A stretch of 64,000 nucleotides of DNA, taken from the NCBI GenBank assembly GCA_902567045.1, contig CACFLJ010000003.1:1-64000 (forward strand), read 5' to 3'. Shown here in pieces: positions 18,829-29,860 of the stretch (the stretch's first letter is position 1; each line of letters starts with the position of its first letter). The notes under the pieces were generated by a model that saw only the letters and a list, made by a program, of their open reading frames with translations, was not told the origin of the DNA and made no database searches. Source of the stretch: an uncultured Pelagibacteraceae bacterium (lineage in GTDB: Bacteria; Pseudomonadota; Alphaproteobacteria; Pelagibacterales; Pelagibacteraceae). Position numbers and translations under genes: made by a program.

Positions 18829-21824
18829 TGTCCCAAGAATTTAGATTAGATAACATTGGAATGGTAAATAGAAATAAAAAAATTTCTTTTACATTTAATG
18901 GTAAAAAATATTTTGGTTATGAAGGAGATACTATTGCTTCTGCTTTAATAGCAAATGGAGTGCATCTTGTTGGGAGGAGTTTCAAATATCATAGACCAAG
19001 AGGTTTCTTTGGAGTTGGTGTTGATGAGCCTTATGCAATTTTACAATTAGAAAGAAATAATGAAAGAGATCCTAATATTAGAGCTACCGAACAGGAGATT
19101 TTTGAAGGTTTAGAAGTTAAAAGTGTAAACTGTTGGCCTAGTGTAAACTTTGATATTGGTGCAATTAATAATTTCTTAAAAATGTTTTTTCCAGCTGGGT
19201 TTTATTATAAAACTTTTATGTGGCCACCAAGCTTTTGGTATAAAATTTATGAACCTTTTATTCGAATGGCAGCAGGTTTTGGAGAAGCATCAATCAAACA
19301 TGATAAGGAAAGATACGAGCATAAATATGAATATTGTGATTTATTGATTACTGGATCAGGGCCTTCAGGTTTAGCAAGTGCATACGCAGCAGCAAAAAAT
19401 GGTGCACGTGTAATTTTAGCTGAGGACAAACCAAGGTATGGTGGGAGCCTATTAACTAGTGATGTAAATATTGGTAATCAAACTGGTGTTGAATGGTCAG
19501 AGAAAATAATTACTGAATTAAAGTCAATGTCTAATGTAATTGTAAAAAATAGATCACAGGTATTTGGTTATTATGACCATAACATGCTGGTAATGTCGGA
19601 ACGAATAAGCGATCACTTACCTAAAACCCAGAAATATTTACCAAAACAACGTTTGTGGTACATAAGAGCAAAAGAAGTTTTGATTTCATCAGGTTCAATT
19701 GAAAGGCCGTTAGTATTTGGTAACAATGATACTCCAGGTGTAATGTTATCTTCAGCAGCTAAAGAATACATGAAGGTCTATGGAGTTTTAGTTGGGAAAA
19801 AACCATTGATATTTACTAATAATGACAGCGGATATGAAACAGCTATAGAATTCAAAAAAAATGGTGTAAATCCATTAATTTTAGATACTAGAAAAGAGCC
19901 ATCTTCCGACATTATCACTGAAGCAAAAAACTTAGGAATTGATATTAAGTTTTCTTATGTAGTAGTGGCAGCTAAAGGATATAAAAAAGTCAAATCAGCA
20001 GATATTGCAAAAATATCAGAGAATAAAAAAGATTTATCAAATATAGGAAATATTGAATGTGATTGTATTTGTGTATCAGGTTTTTGGACACCGTCAATTC
20101 ACTTAGCATCACAATCCGGAAATAAATCTGAATTTAATGAAAAAATAGATGCATTCATTCCAAAAAAATCTAAACAGAAAGAAAATACTATTGGTTCAGC
20201 AAACGGTAAATTTACTTTAGAGGAAACCATTAACGAAGCATTTGATAAAGGATACGAAGTCTCAAATAAAATAACAGAAAATAATAATAAAGTTTCTATC
20301 CCAACTGTAGTTGAAAAGAAATCTACAGAGCACGACAAGTTTTGGTGTGTTCCATTACCAAAAGGTAAATCGTATAAAAGATTTTTAGATTTTCAAAACG
20401 ATGTGGCTGTAACAGATATAGAGTTAGCATTAAGAGAAGGTTTTAGATCAATCGAACATGTAAAAAGATACACCACTCTTGGAATGGCAACAGATCAAGG
20501 GAAGACAAGTAATCTTAATGGTTTACAATTAGTTTCAGACATTGAAAATAAAGTTGTACCACAAGTTGGTCACACAACATTTAGACCTCCTTACACCCCT
20601 GTTTCAATCGGAGCAATTGTGGGAAGAGAGGTTGGTAAACATTCTAAACCAACAAGAAAATCACCAATGCACGAATGGCATGAAAAAAATAACGCAGTAT
20701 TTGTTGATGCTGGAGTTTGGTTAAGACCAAGATATTACAAGCAAGGAAATGAAACATTATTTGAAGCCTCAAAAAGAGAAGCAAAAAATGTAAGAAAAAA
20801 TGTAGGTGTATGTGATGTAACTACTTTAGGAAAAATAGATGTTAAAGGTCCTGATGCTGCAGAATTTTTAAATAGAGTTTATACTAATGCATGGCTTAAG
20901 CTACCAGTGGGAAAAGCGAGATATGGAGTAATGCTAAGAGAAGATGGAATTGTAATGGATGACGGAACAACAACAAGAATTTCTGAAAATCATTACCACA
21001 TGACAACTACAACAGCTCAGGCGGCCAATGTCCTATCTCATTTAGAATATTATTTGCAACTAGTTTGGCCAGAATTAAATGTTAATGTGGTTTCAACAAC
21101 AGAGCAGTGGGCTGGTGCTGCAATAGCAGGCCCAAATTCAAGAGCATTATTAATGAAATTATTTCCAAATACTGATGTATCTAATGAAGGTCTCCCATTT
21201 ATGGGTTACAAAGAGGCTGATTTATTTGGTATTCCTGCAAAAATTTATAGAATTTCATTTTCAGGAGAACTTGCTTATGAAGTTAACGTGGAGTCAGACT
21301 TTGGTAATTTCATGTGGGAAAAAATTATCGAAGTTGGTAAAGAATTTCAAATACAGCCATATGGAACTGAGGCCTTATCTACTTTAAGGATAGAAATGGG
21401 CCACGTTGCTGGTTCTGAGCTTGATGGGAGAACAATTCCTCATGATGCATCACTTGAAGGTTTAGTAAGCAAGAAAAAAGACTTTATTGGCAAAAGGTCT
21501 TTAAGCAGATCAGCTTTCACAAAACCGGATAGAGAAAAAATAGTAGGTGTTGTTCCATTAGACAAAACAACAAGTATTCCTGAAGGTTCATATATTGTTA
21601 AAGACCCTAAAGCGAAACTTCCAAACCCTAAACTAGGTCATGTCTCAGCATCATGTTGGAGTGTTGAGTATGATAATCCATTTTCACTTGCGATAATTAA
21701 AGATGGTAAAAATATGATAGGACAAAAGCTATTTGCTATGTCACCTTTAAAAAATAAAACTATTCCTGTGGAAATCGTTTCATCTCATTATGTTGATCCT
21801 GAAGGAAAGAGAGTAAGGGCATGA
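18828..21824 (+). CDS. soxA: sarcosine oxidase alpha subunit
   Basis: 998 aa; N-terminal 2Fe-2S-like domain (HLVGRSFKYHRPRG), GSGPSGLASAYAAAKNGARVIL, C-terminal GcvT domain. Confidence 0.95.
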   Translation: MSQEFRLDNIGMVNRNKKISFTFNGKKYFGYEGDTIASALIANGVHLVGRSFKYHRPRGFFGVGVDEPYAILQLERNNERDPNIRATEQEIFEGLEVKSVNCWPSVNFDIGAINNFLKMFFPAGFYYKTFMWPPSFWYKIYEPFIRMAAGFGEASIKHDKERYEHKYEYCDLLITGSGPSGLASAYAAAKNGARVILAEDKPRYGGSLLTSDVNIGNQTGVEWSEKIITELKSMSNVIVKNRSQVFGYYDHNMLVMSERISDHLPKTQKYLPKQRLWYIRAKEVLISSGSIERPLVFGNNDTPGVMLSSAAKEYMKVYGVLVGKKPLIFTNNDSGYETAIEFKKNGVNPLILDTRKEPSSDIITEAKNLGIDIKFSYVVVAAKGYKKVKSADIAKISENKKDLSNIGNIECDCICVSGFWTPSIHLASQSGNKSEFNEKIDAFIPKKSKQKENTIGSANGKFTLEETINEAFDKGYEVSNKITENNNKVSIPTVVEKKSTEHDKFWCVPLPKGKSYKRFLDFQNDVAVTDIELALREGFRSIEHVKRYTTLGMATDQGKTSNLNGLQLVSDIENKVVPQVGHTTFRPPYTPVSIGAIVGREVGKHSKPTRKSPMHEWHEKNNAVFVDAGVWLRPRYYKQGNETLFEASKREAKNVRKNVGVCDVTTLGKIDVKGPDAAEFLNRVYTNAWLKLPVGKARYGVMLREDGIVMDDGTTTRISENHYHMTTTTAQAANVLSHLEYYLQLVWPELNVNVVSTTEQWAGAAIAGPNSRALLMKLFPNTDVSNEGLPFMGYKEADLFGIPAKIYRISFSGELAYEVNVESDFGNFMWEKIIEVGKEFQIQPYGTEALSTLRIEMGHVAGSELDGRTIPHDASLEGLVSKKKDFIGKRSLSRSAFTKPDREKIVGVVPLDKTTSIPEGSYIVKDPKAKLPNPKLGHVSASCWSVEYDNPFSLAIIKDGKNMIGQKLFAMSPLKNKTIPVEIVSSHYVDPEGKRVRA

Positions 21825-22408
21825 CTGTAATTTCCGCATTACAAAATGTTCATGTCGAGGGATTATTTGGAAACTTTGAAAATAAATCTGAAAATGAATT
21901 ATTAAAAATTAAAGAATTAAAAAATTTACTAATCGTTCAAGTAGTTCAGTATAAGAATTCTTCTATTAAAATTGATGATATAAATTTTAACAATTTAAAA
22001 TTTGTAAATCAGTCACAAACAGTCGTTTCAAATGAAAATATAAGAGTGCTGTGGAATTCACCAAATAATTGGCTTTTAATTTCAAATAAAAAAGAATTAT
22101 TAAAAGAAATTTATAGCACTTTTAATGAAAATGATTTTGCCGTTACAGACCTTTCTCATTCTAAAGCAACGATAGAATTAGAAGGACCTTACGTAAAAGA
22201 AGTTTTAAAAAAAGGATGTCCTTTTAATTTTAATATTTTAACAAAAAATATGAGTATTAACTCAGCTTATAATGGAATTTCTTTTATAGTTGATATGATT
22301 GAAGATGAACCAGAAAAAGTAAGAATTTTTTCTCTAAGAAGTTTTGGGGAATCTCTATACCATTCTATCACCGATGCTTCTTTAGAATTTGGCTATAAGT
22401 GTAATTAG
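21821..22408 (+). CDS. soxG: sarcosine oxidase gamma subunit
   Basis: Overlaps soxA end; size and LSHSKATIELEG..EVLKKGCPFN typical of SoxG. Confidence 0.88.
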   Translation: MTVISALQNVHVEGLFGNFENKSENELLKIKELKNLLIVQVVQYKNSSIKIDDINFNNLKFVNQSQTVVSNENIRVLWNSPNNWLLISNKKELLKEIYSTFNENDFAVTDLSHSKATIELEGPYVKEVLKKGCPFNFNILTKNMSINSAYNGISFIVDMIEDEPEKVRIFSLRSFGESLYHSITDASLEFGYKCN

Positions 22409-22411
22409 TTA

Positions 22412-24025
22412 TTATTCCTCTGTTTTAAATCTAGATTTCTGAATAAATAAAACAAATAGCACTGGTATAATTAAGGTAATAATTGTTACTGTTATTAACA
22501 ACAATCCTAGCTCAGAATAGTCTGCTGTTGTTAAAATTGCGTTTGTAACTTTATCTTTTACCTCTCTTGTAATTGTAAAAATTTCATTAAGATATTTTGT
22601 TAATAAAGCACTTGCAGATAAAGCTAAATTTGTGAATGAGGCAAAAACCGCAAAAAAGGTTGCTTTTAAATGAGAGGGAGCATTCTTAGCAATCCATGCC
22701 AAAAGTGGAATCATAGATATTTGACCCAATGGAGATTCTAATGCTGTATTAATTATTGCTATAAATTTTGCATCAACAATTCCGTTTGTTATCGAGGAGG
22801 TCCAGTTATGAAATCCATAATACATTCCCACACTTGGTAAGAATAATATTGACCCTACAATTGATAAAATAACAATTATTTTAGCAATAGAATTTTTTGC
22901 CATGAATGGTCTAAGCATTATTATTCCAACTAATGTAAGTATAGAAGCTAATAAAGACAGTATTGAAAAAAATTGTTCATTAAATTGAAGTTCATCAATT
23001 TCGAACCAAGATAAGCCTGGTCCAGGCCCAGGCATGGCTCTAAATATAAAAATAATTATAGCAGTTCCAACTATTGTAAATCTTAACTTTTCAGGTAACT
23101 CTTTAATAAGTTTATTCATAAGGAATAAAATTATTAACATAGAACCCAAGAAAACAATCTCTTGTGCAAAAGGTAATCCTAACGAGCCAACACTTAAAGT
23201 AAAAATTACAAAAATTAAACTACCGCCTAGTATCCACCAATTAACTTTTGTTTTCTCATGATTAAAATTATCTTCTTCACCAGATAGACCTTGGTTAATT
23301 AAAATGTTTTTCTTTTTATTTTTTAAATAAGCTGCAAAAATAACACCTAAAATTGAAACCATTGGTATTATTAATGCGTAAAGATATATGGATCCGTATA
23401 ATTGTATTTTTTCAGCCTGTTCAAGATTGTCTACTCCTTTAAATAATATCACGTTGGCAAGAGCAACCAAAACTGTTCCTCCTATAATTGCAAATCTTCC
23501 AAGTGTTTGCATCGTTGTATGCATAATTTTAACTTGATCTGTTGTAAATTTTTCTCCGTTTTCATTCACTAAAGGCACGGCTTCAACTGTCATTGCATCA
23601 GCAACAACATCTTGAACCACATATCCAATAGGAGCTAAAAGGACACTTATTACAAACCAAGTTTCAACTTTTAAATAAGATGACATTTGCTCTGTATGAA
23701 TTATTAGCCCGTACATTATTAATAAACTTACACCAATTAATGAGGCACCAACGTAAACCATGTAATTCTTTTTATTCCAGATTAAATCTACCAAATGCCC
23801 TAGTGGCATTTTTAAAGCCCAAGGTATTCCTGCCCAGAAACCTAATCCTGCAAGAAATGCTGCAGATAAATTTAAATAATCTTTTACAAAGAAAGTACCT
23901 ACTATACCTGTTAGGCCAGATATACCTGCTGCAACATAAATCATTAAGGGAGGCAAATAAGACAATTTAAATTGTCTTCCTAAATCAAACAGTGTTGAAT
24001 CTATAAATTGAACTATTTTGTTCAT
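22412..24025 (-). CDS. MFS-like transporter (possible folate/biopterin BT1-type)
   Basis: ~12 hydrophobic segments; family-level guess. Confidence 0.6.
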   Translation of the reverse strand: MNKIVQFIDSTLFDLGRQFKLSYLPPLMIYVAAGISGLTGIVGTFFVKDYLNLSAAFLAGLGFWAGIPWALKMPLGHLVDLIWNKKNYMVYVGASLIGVSLLIMYGLIIHTEQMSSYLKVETWFVISVLLAPIGYVVQDVVADAMTVEAVPLVNENGEKFTTDQVKIMHTTMQTLGRFAIIGGTVLVALANVILFKGVDNLEQAEKIQLYGSIYLYALIIPMVSILGVIFAAYLKNKKKNILINQGLSGEEDNFNHEKTKVNWWILGGSLIFVIFTLSVGSLGLPFAQEIVFLGSMLIILFLMNKLIKELPEKLRFTIVGTAIIIFIFRAMPGPGPGLSWFEIDELQFNEQFFSILSLLASILTLVGIIMLRPFMAKNSIAKIIVILSIVGSILFLPSVGMYYGFHNWTSSITNGIVDAKFIAIINTALESPLGQISMIPLLAWIAKNAPSHLKATFFAVFASFTNLALSASALLTKYLNEIFTITREVKDKVTNAILTTADYSELGLLLITVTIITLIIPVLFVLFIQKSRFKTEE

Positions 24026-24031
24026 TAACTC

Positions 24032-24472
24032 TTAATCTAATAGGTTTAATTTAATTAGACTATTATTTTTTGTTTCTTTGCACCACAATTCATAACTTTC
24101 GCACACTCTCCAAAGATGATTTGTAGCTCTTTGAGATATTTCCAAAGGAAAATGACTCTTTGCATAGTACAAATCAGGAAATTTTATCAATTGTTTAATC
24201 ATTGCTTCTTTTTGTAAATTCAAAAGCCTTAAAACCTCTTTAGAAATTTTTTCTCCTGAGGTCTCATCAACAAAATCGTTTTCTTTTAGTTTTTCAAACC
24301 ACTCATCATGAAATTGACCACTACTTACTTTTTCATACAATTTAGAACCTATAAATCTTTCAATTGCATCTATATTGGATATATCAATATTCTGTTTTTT
24401 AATTTGAAATATTTCTAAATAAATTGCTTCAGCAACATAAAGTATGTAGGGTTTTTTATTTTCTTCTCCCAT
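24032..24472 (-). CDS. hypothetical protein
   Basis: 146-aa ORF in a tight minus-strand run. Confidence 0.5.
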   Translation of the reverse strand: MGEENKKPYILYVAEAIYLEIFQIKKQNIDISNIDAIERFIGSKLYEKVSSGQFHDEWFEKLKENDFVDETSGEKISKEVLRLLNLQKEAMIKQLIKFPDLYYAKSHFPLEISQRATNHLWRVCESYELWCKETKNNSLIKLNLLD

Positions 24473-24476
24473 AAAA

Positions 24477-24947
24477 TTACAAATCTAGAGTGTAATAACA
24501 AGAATTAGGATCTTCTTTGTAGTGAGCGAATGGTTTACATTTAGTAAATTTAAATTGTTCAAATAATTTTCTTGCAGGTAGAAAAAAATTTCCAGATCCT
24601 GTTTCAATACTTAGCTTTTTTATACCTAATTTTTTTGCCTGGATTATTAAATGTGAGATTATTTTATTACCGATACCTTTATTTCTAAAATCATCAGATA
24701 CTCTTATTGATTTAAATTCTCCATGATTTTCTCCAATTAATTTTAATGCCCCACAACCTATTAAATGATTATTATCCCACAAACTCCAAAATTTTATACT
24801 TGGATCTTTAAGCCCAGATATATCTAAAACATGAGTACTGCCTTTAGAAGAAACAGATCTTAATTCTATAAAGTGTTTTATCAAAAGATGGTTTACCTTT
24901 GGGTGGTCAAAGTTATTTTCTATTGATTTAATCATTAGCATGAACAT
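24477..24947 (-). CDS. GNAT family N-acetyltransferase
   Basis: IRVSDDFRNKGIGNKIISHLI acetyl-CoA motif. Confidence 0.88.
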   Translation of the reverse strand: MFMLMIKSIENNFDHPKVNHLLIKHFIELRSVSSKGSTHVLDISGLKDPSIKFWSLWDNNHLIGCGALKLIGENHGEFKSIRVSDDFRNKGIGNKIISHLIIQAKKLGIKKLSIETGSGNFFLPARKLFEQFKFTKCKPFAHYKEDPNSCYYTLDL

Positions 24948-24983
24948 ATAATCTAAAATAAAATTAAACCAATACGAAAAAAT

Positions 24984-25604
24984 ATGTGTGGAAGATATGT
25001 CATTACTAATGCAGTTTCAAAAACAAGTAAAATGGTTAAAACTGCAATTAACGTAGAAGACTCAGAAAATTATAATGCACATCCTTACCAAAAACTTCCT
25101 GTAATAAAGAAATATAACAACGGAAATACACTAGAAAATTTAAAGTGGGGAATTGTGCCTAGTTGGGCTAAAAAAAAAGACTTTAAACCATTAATTAATG
25201 CAAGATTAGAGACAATTGACGAAAAGGTTTCATTTAAAAAATTAATAAAACTTCAAAGATGTGTTGCTGTAGCTGATGGATTTTACGAATGGAAGAGAAT
25301 AGATAAAGAGAAGATACCTCATTACTTTTTAAGAGAAGACAAGAAGCTAATCTACATCGCAGGTATTTATGAAGAAGATCAATTTTGTATGATTACAGAA
25401 GAAGCAAACTCAAATGTAACAGAAATTCATCACAGACAGCCAGTTATCTTAAATGAAGGTGATGTTAATAAATATTTGAATATTGAAATTTCAGGGTCAA
25501 ATTATTTAAAACAATCACCAAAATCAAAACTTTCATTTTATGAAATTTCTAAAGATGTAAATAAGCCAACTAATAACAATATTTCTCTTATTCAACCTAT
25601 ATAA
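24984..25604 (+). CDS. SOS response-associated peptidase (SRAP/YedK/HMCES family)
   Basis: MCGRY start with catalytic Cys2; WGIVPSWAK, NARLETI, DGFYEWK. Confidence 0.92.
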   Translation: MCGRYVITNAVSKTSKMVKTAINVEDSENYNAHPYQKLPVIKKYNNGNTLENLKWGIVPSWAKKKDFKPLINARLETIDEKVSFKKLIKLQRCVAVADGFYEWKRIDKEKIPHYFLREDKKLIYIAGIYEEDQFCMITEEANSNVTEIHHRQPVILNEGDVNKYLNIEISGSNYLKQSPKSKLSFYEISKDVNKPTNNNISLIQPI

Positions 25605-25606
25605 AA

Positions 25607-26650
25607 TTATTTTTCAATTATTGTTAGATGACCCATTTTTCTTTTAGCTTTTACTTGTTTTTTTAAATAGTCATAAAAAAACTCATTCTCTTTAAAAGTT
25701 TTATTTCTATAAATTGTTATATCATCACCGATTAGATTAATCATTTGAGCATTATATATTTTTTTTGTTTCAATTTTTTCTAAACCGCAAACAGCTCTTA
25801 TATGATTTTCAAATTGACTGACATTGTGTGAGTTTATTGTTAGATGACCAGAATTATGAACTCTAGGTGCAATTTCATTAACATATAAGTTTTCATTTTT
25901 ATCAATAAAAAACTCAACGCATAACGTTCCAATATAATCTAGTTCTTCAACAATTTGTTTTGCCCATTCTTTAGATTTCATTTTTATTGAATCTGAAATT
26001 TCAGCAGGAATTTTTGAATGTTTCAAAATTTGATCTTCATGAACATTCTCAATTGGTTCATATATTTCATATTTTTGATTACCAAATCTACATATAACAA
26101 TTGAAATTTCTTTTTTGAGATTAATAAATTTTTCTAAAATATATTCTTTTGTAAAATCAATGCCTTCATTTATGTCACTTAAACTATTTAATTTATATTG
26201 ACCTTTACCATCATATCCAAGCGTAGTAGTTTTAAGCAATCCAGGTAAAAGGTTTTCATTATATTTTATTTCATCCTTATTTTTTACTAAAGCATAGTTG
26301 GTTGTTCTAATATTGTTATTATTTAAAAAATCTTTTTCAGTTAATCTATTTTGGATTAAACTATTTATTTCAGGTTTGGGCAAAACACTCTTTGATTTAT
26401 TTATTTCATTTAATATATCAAATGGAATATTTTCAAATTCAAAGGTGACTAAATCAACACTATCAATAAATTCTGTTATAATTTTCGAATCATCATAGTT
26501 TCCATATACGAACTTACTTGTAAAATTTTTAGCAGGCGCATCTGGATCATCACTAAGTATTACAGTTTTTATATCTATCTTTTTAGCAGCTTCAGAAAGC
26601 ATGCTACCTAGTTGACCACCTCCAATTATTCCTAAAACTGGCTGGTTCAT
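25607..26650 (-). CDS. purK: N5-carboxyaminoimidazole ribonucleotide synthase
   Basis: ATP-grasp; GIIGGGQLGSML, EIAPRVHNSGH; next to purE. Confidence 0.95.
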   Translation of the reverse strand: MNQPVLGIIGGGQLGSMLSEAAKKIDIKTVILSDDPDAPAKNFTSKFVYGNYDDSKIITEFIDSVDLVTFEFENIPFDILNEINKSKSVLPKPEINSLIQNRLTEKDFLNNNNIRTTNYALVKNKDEIKYNENLLPGLLKTTTLGYDGKGQYKLNSLSDINEGIDFTKEYILEKFINLKKEISIVICRFGNQKYEIYEPIENVHEDQILKHSKIPAEISDSIKMKSKEWAKQIVEELDYIGTLCVEFFIDKNENLYVNEIAPRVHNSGHLTINSHNVSQFENHIRAVCGLEKIETKKIYNAQMINLIGDDITIYRNKTFKENEFFYDYLKKQVKAKRKMGHLTIIEK

Positions 26651-27145
26651 TTATTTTGGTTTTTTTTTAACAGATTTTGATTGTTTAGATCGCCACTTGT
26701 TCAGATTATTTTTAACAGTATCATCAAAAGTAGAAATAATTGATGCAGCATATAAAGCTGCATTTATTGCACCATCTGTACCTATTGCTACAGTTCCAAC
26801 AGGTATACCTTTTGGCATTTGAGCAATCGATAATAAACTATCTAGACCTTTTAACTTTTTACTTTCTATTGGCACCCCAATTACTGGAATTCTTGTTAGA
26901 GATGCAATCATTCCTGGCAAATGGGCTGATCCGCCGGCTCCAGCAATTATCACAGAAATATTGTTATTTTCTGCAGATTTTGCGTATTTAAACATACGTT
27001 CTGGAGTTCGATGAGCAGAAACTATTTTAGTTTCATAATTAATTTTAAGAAATTTAAGAATTTTTTCACAAAATTTCATGGTTGAGTAATCAGAATTACT
27101 TCCCATAACAATTGATACCTTGTGACTATATTTTTTGTTTTTCAT
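26651..27145 (-). CDS. purE: N5-carboxyaminoimidazole ribonucleotide mutase
   Basis: [32 protein letters not shown]. Confidence 0.96.
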   Translation of the reverse strand: MKNKKYSHKVSIVMGSNSDYSTMKFCEKILKFLKINYETKIVSAHRTPERMFKYAKSAENNNISVIIAGAGGSAHLPGMIASLTRIPVIGVPIESKKLKGLDSLLSIAQMPKGIPVGTVAIGTDGAINAALYAASIISTFDDTVKNNLNKWRSKQSKSVKKKPK

Positions 27146-27232
27146 GATACGAATTTGAATTAATATAGATTAGCATATTCTGTAAATTTAAACTAGTCGA
27201 CAAATTATATTATACTTATATGGTCTTTAAAT

Positions 27233-28201
27233 ATGAACTATCGAATTGACAATCTTCAATATTGTAACTGGTCTAGAGATATTTTTCTAATCAATAGGGA
27301 AGCCGGATTAAATGCAGTACACGTTACTCTAGTATATCACGAAGATTATGACGAATTTTTGCATAGAGTAAAAGAGTGGGATAGATTTTTTGAAGAAAAT
27401 TCAGACTTAATATTTTTAGGAAAAACATTTGAAGATATTACAAAAGCTCAATCAGAAAATAAAACAGCAATTTTTTTTGGTTTTCAAAATTGTTCACCAA
27501 TCGAGGATGATATAAATTTAATAGAGAAAGTTCATGAGCATGGGTGTAGATTTATGCAACTTACATACAACAATCAATCTCTTCTAGCTACAGGATGTTA
27601 TGAAAAAAATGATTCTGGTGTCACAAATTTTGGAAGAGAAGCAATTAAAGAGATGAATAGGGTGGGAATAGTTGTAGACATGTCTCATTCAGCAGAGAAA
27701 AGTACTTTGGATGCAATTGAAATAAGTGAAAAGCCAATTGCAATTACACACGCAAATCCTTCATTTTGGCATGAGGCTTTAAGAAACAAGTCAGATTTCT
27801 TGTTAAAGAAACTTTCTGAAAGTGGAGGTATCTTAGGTTTATCATTATATTCCCATCATTTAAAAGATGGAACAAATTGTAAATTAGAAAACTTTTGTGA
27901 AATGGTTGCTAAAACTGCAGAAATAATGGAAGTAAAAAATATTGGTATTGGATCAGATCTATGTTTGAACCAACCTGACAGCGTTGTTGAATGGATGAGA
28001 AATGGAACTTGGTCGAAAAGTACAAATTATGGAGAGGGAAGTAAAAAAAAACCAGGATTTCCAAAACAACCTGACTGGTTTTTGGACGCTAGAGGGTTTG
28101 ATAATTTAGAAAGTGGATTAAAAAAAGTTGGTTTTAATAAGCAAGAAGTAAAAGGAATTTTAGGAAATAATTGGTTTAATTTTTATAAAGGAATTAATTA
28201 A
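27233..28201 (+). CDS. membrane dipeptidase (M19)-like protein with atypical metal site
   Basis: VDMSHSAEKSTLDAIEIS..ITHANP, GIGSDL retained; N-terminal HxD motif not seen. Confidence 0.82.
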   Translation: MNYRIDNLQYCNWSRDIFLINREAGLNAVHVTLVYHEDYDEFLHRVKEWDRFFEENSDLIFLGKTFEDITKAQSENKTAIFFGFQNCSPIEDDINLIEKVHEHGCRFMQLTYNNQSLLATGCYEKNDSGVTNFGREAIKEMNRVGIVVDMSHSAEKSTLDAIEISEKPIAITHANPSFWHEALRNKSDFLLKKLSESGGILGLSLYSHHLKDGTNCKLENFCEMVAKTAEIMEVKNIGIGSDLCLNQPDSVVEWMRNGTWSKSTNYGEGSKKKPGFPKQPDWFLDARGFDNLESGLKKVGFNKQEVKGILGNNWFNFYKGIN

Positions 28202-29856
28202 TGGAAATAAGATTAAGAGATCCAAAATTTTTAATGAAACTATCTAAATTGGGATCTTTTCATCAATCAAAATTATCATTTCTAAGATCTTTTTTATCTG
28301 AATTTAAAGATTGGAAATATAGCCGAGATTTATTTCAACTAAATGACAAAGGACATGGGATAGCAGTTTATTCATTTACAAAAGATAAAAGAACATATTC
28401 TCTCATTTGTTTTGCTAATGAAATCAAAGATGACGAGAGATCAGATAGAGTAATAGCCACTAAGTGGGATGCTGCTTTTACTTTGTTTGATGGAATTCCA
28501 TCAAAAGAAGATATTGATAGACTTAACGATAATGTTCCAAAACAAGAGGTGGGAAGACTTTCGTATAAGGAATTAACACTATCAAGAGCTAATAAGTCAG
28601 TAAGAGTTTTTGACCATGTGGTTGACAGTTTATCAAATGGAGAGCAACCTAATAAAGAGATTTTATCTAAAGTTGGTTATTTATATAGAACAACGGCTGT
28701 TTATGGCTCTGGAAAATTTGGTTTAGCGGACAGGTTTAGAATTAAAAATAGGGAGGAGATCAGAGGACCTTTTAGATTAGAAATGATGCTAGTTTATCTA
28801 GTTAGACAATTTACATTTGATCAGGTTAATCATATTGCAAAAAATAAAAATCCAAAATTAGCAGTAGAATTAGATCCTGCAATTAGCAGAAACTTAGGAA
28901 TAGGAAATTCCACTGGTCTTGGGATGGCTCCTTTTATTGTTAATCATCCTACTTTGTTGAATAATTGGATACATGCAAGAGAAACTGCCTTGAAACAAAT
29001 AAGAGAAATAGAACAAGTTTCAAAAAATGAGATTGATATTTTTTATAATTGCCTAATTAAATCTTTAAAGAATATAACCAGTTGGCACACTGATAGTGAA
29101 TTTCAAAAAGAAAAAATCAAAGGTTTAATTGAAGATTTAAAAAAGTTTATAAAATTTATGAAAGAAGATTTTAAATTTCAAAATTCATATCAATTTAATC
29201 AAATTTACAACTGGTCAGAGGAAAATCTAAATGATGAGTGTATAGAATATATCGTGTCAATGATGATGGAGCCCTACGATGACATAGTTAATCCATTAAT
29301 TTCACAAATGAGCTCGGATGAAGAAGAATATTTTAATATTCCTGTTGATAGAACCATAGAGGATTTAAGAAACATATTAGAAAATAAATATTCAGAAATA
29401 TTAAAAATTGATTTTTCAAAAGGTGAAAATAACCAAAACTTTTGGTTTATATCAAAAAATAAAGAAGAGCCTAGAATAGGGGATAGATATATTGATGAAG
29501 GATCTGACTTGGAACAGCCATTAGCAATAGCAAGAGACATTAATAAACTTTACGAGGCTGTATTTACCAAAAAAAATAGTTCTAAAATTGGAAAATTTCT
29601 AAAAGATAATAATCATTTAAGACACATTGTTAGAAGAGCATTTATTGCTGAAAAGTTTCCTTATTCAGAAATCCAAGACAATACAATTGGATCAAAACTA
29701 GTTCCAATTGATATGTTAAGATTAAAATTATCATTTTTTGGGGCTATTAAATTTGATCCAAGGTCAGATAAATGGTTGCGAATTTGCATGTTCCAAGGAG
29801 CTCCATTACCTTCCGAATTAGATAATTTTGATGATAAATGGATTTATAAATCATAA
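28201..29856 (+). CDS. conserved hypothetical protein, 551 aa
   Basis: Long ORF overlapping the upstream stop by 1 nt; no recognised domain. Confidence 0.75.
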   Translation: MEIRLRDPKFLMKLSKLGSFHQSKLSFLRSFLSEFKDWKYSRDLFQLNDKGHGIAVYSFTKDKRTYSLICFANEIKDDERSDRVIATKWDAAFTLFDGIPSKEDIDRLNDNVPKQEVGRLSYKELTLSRANKSVRVFDHVVDSLSNGEQPNKEILSKVGYLYRTTAVYGSGKFGLADRFRIKNREEIRGPFRLEMMLVYLVRQFTFDQVNHIAKNKNPKLAVELDPAISRNLGIGNSTGLGMAPFIVNHPTLLNNWIHARETALKQIREIEQVSKNEIDIFYNCLIKSLKNITSWHTDSEFQKEKIKGLIEDLKKFIKFMKEDFKFQNSYQFNQIYNWSEENLNDECIEYIVSMMMEPYDDIVNPLISQMSSDEEEYFNIPVDRTIEDLRNILENKYSEILKIDFSKGENNQNFWFISKNKEEPRIGDRYIDEGSDLEQPLAIARDINKLYEAVFTKKNSSKIGKFLKDNNHLRHIVRRAFIAEKFPYSEIQDNTIGSKLVPIDMLRLKLSFFGAIKFDPRSDKWLRICMFQGAPLPSELDNFDDKWIYKS

Positions 29857-29860
29857 ATAA

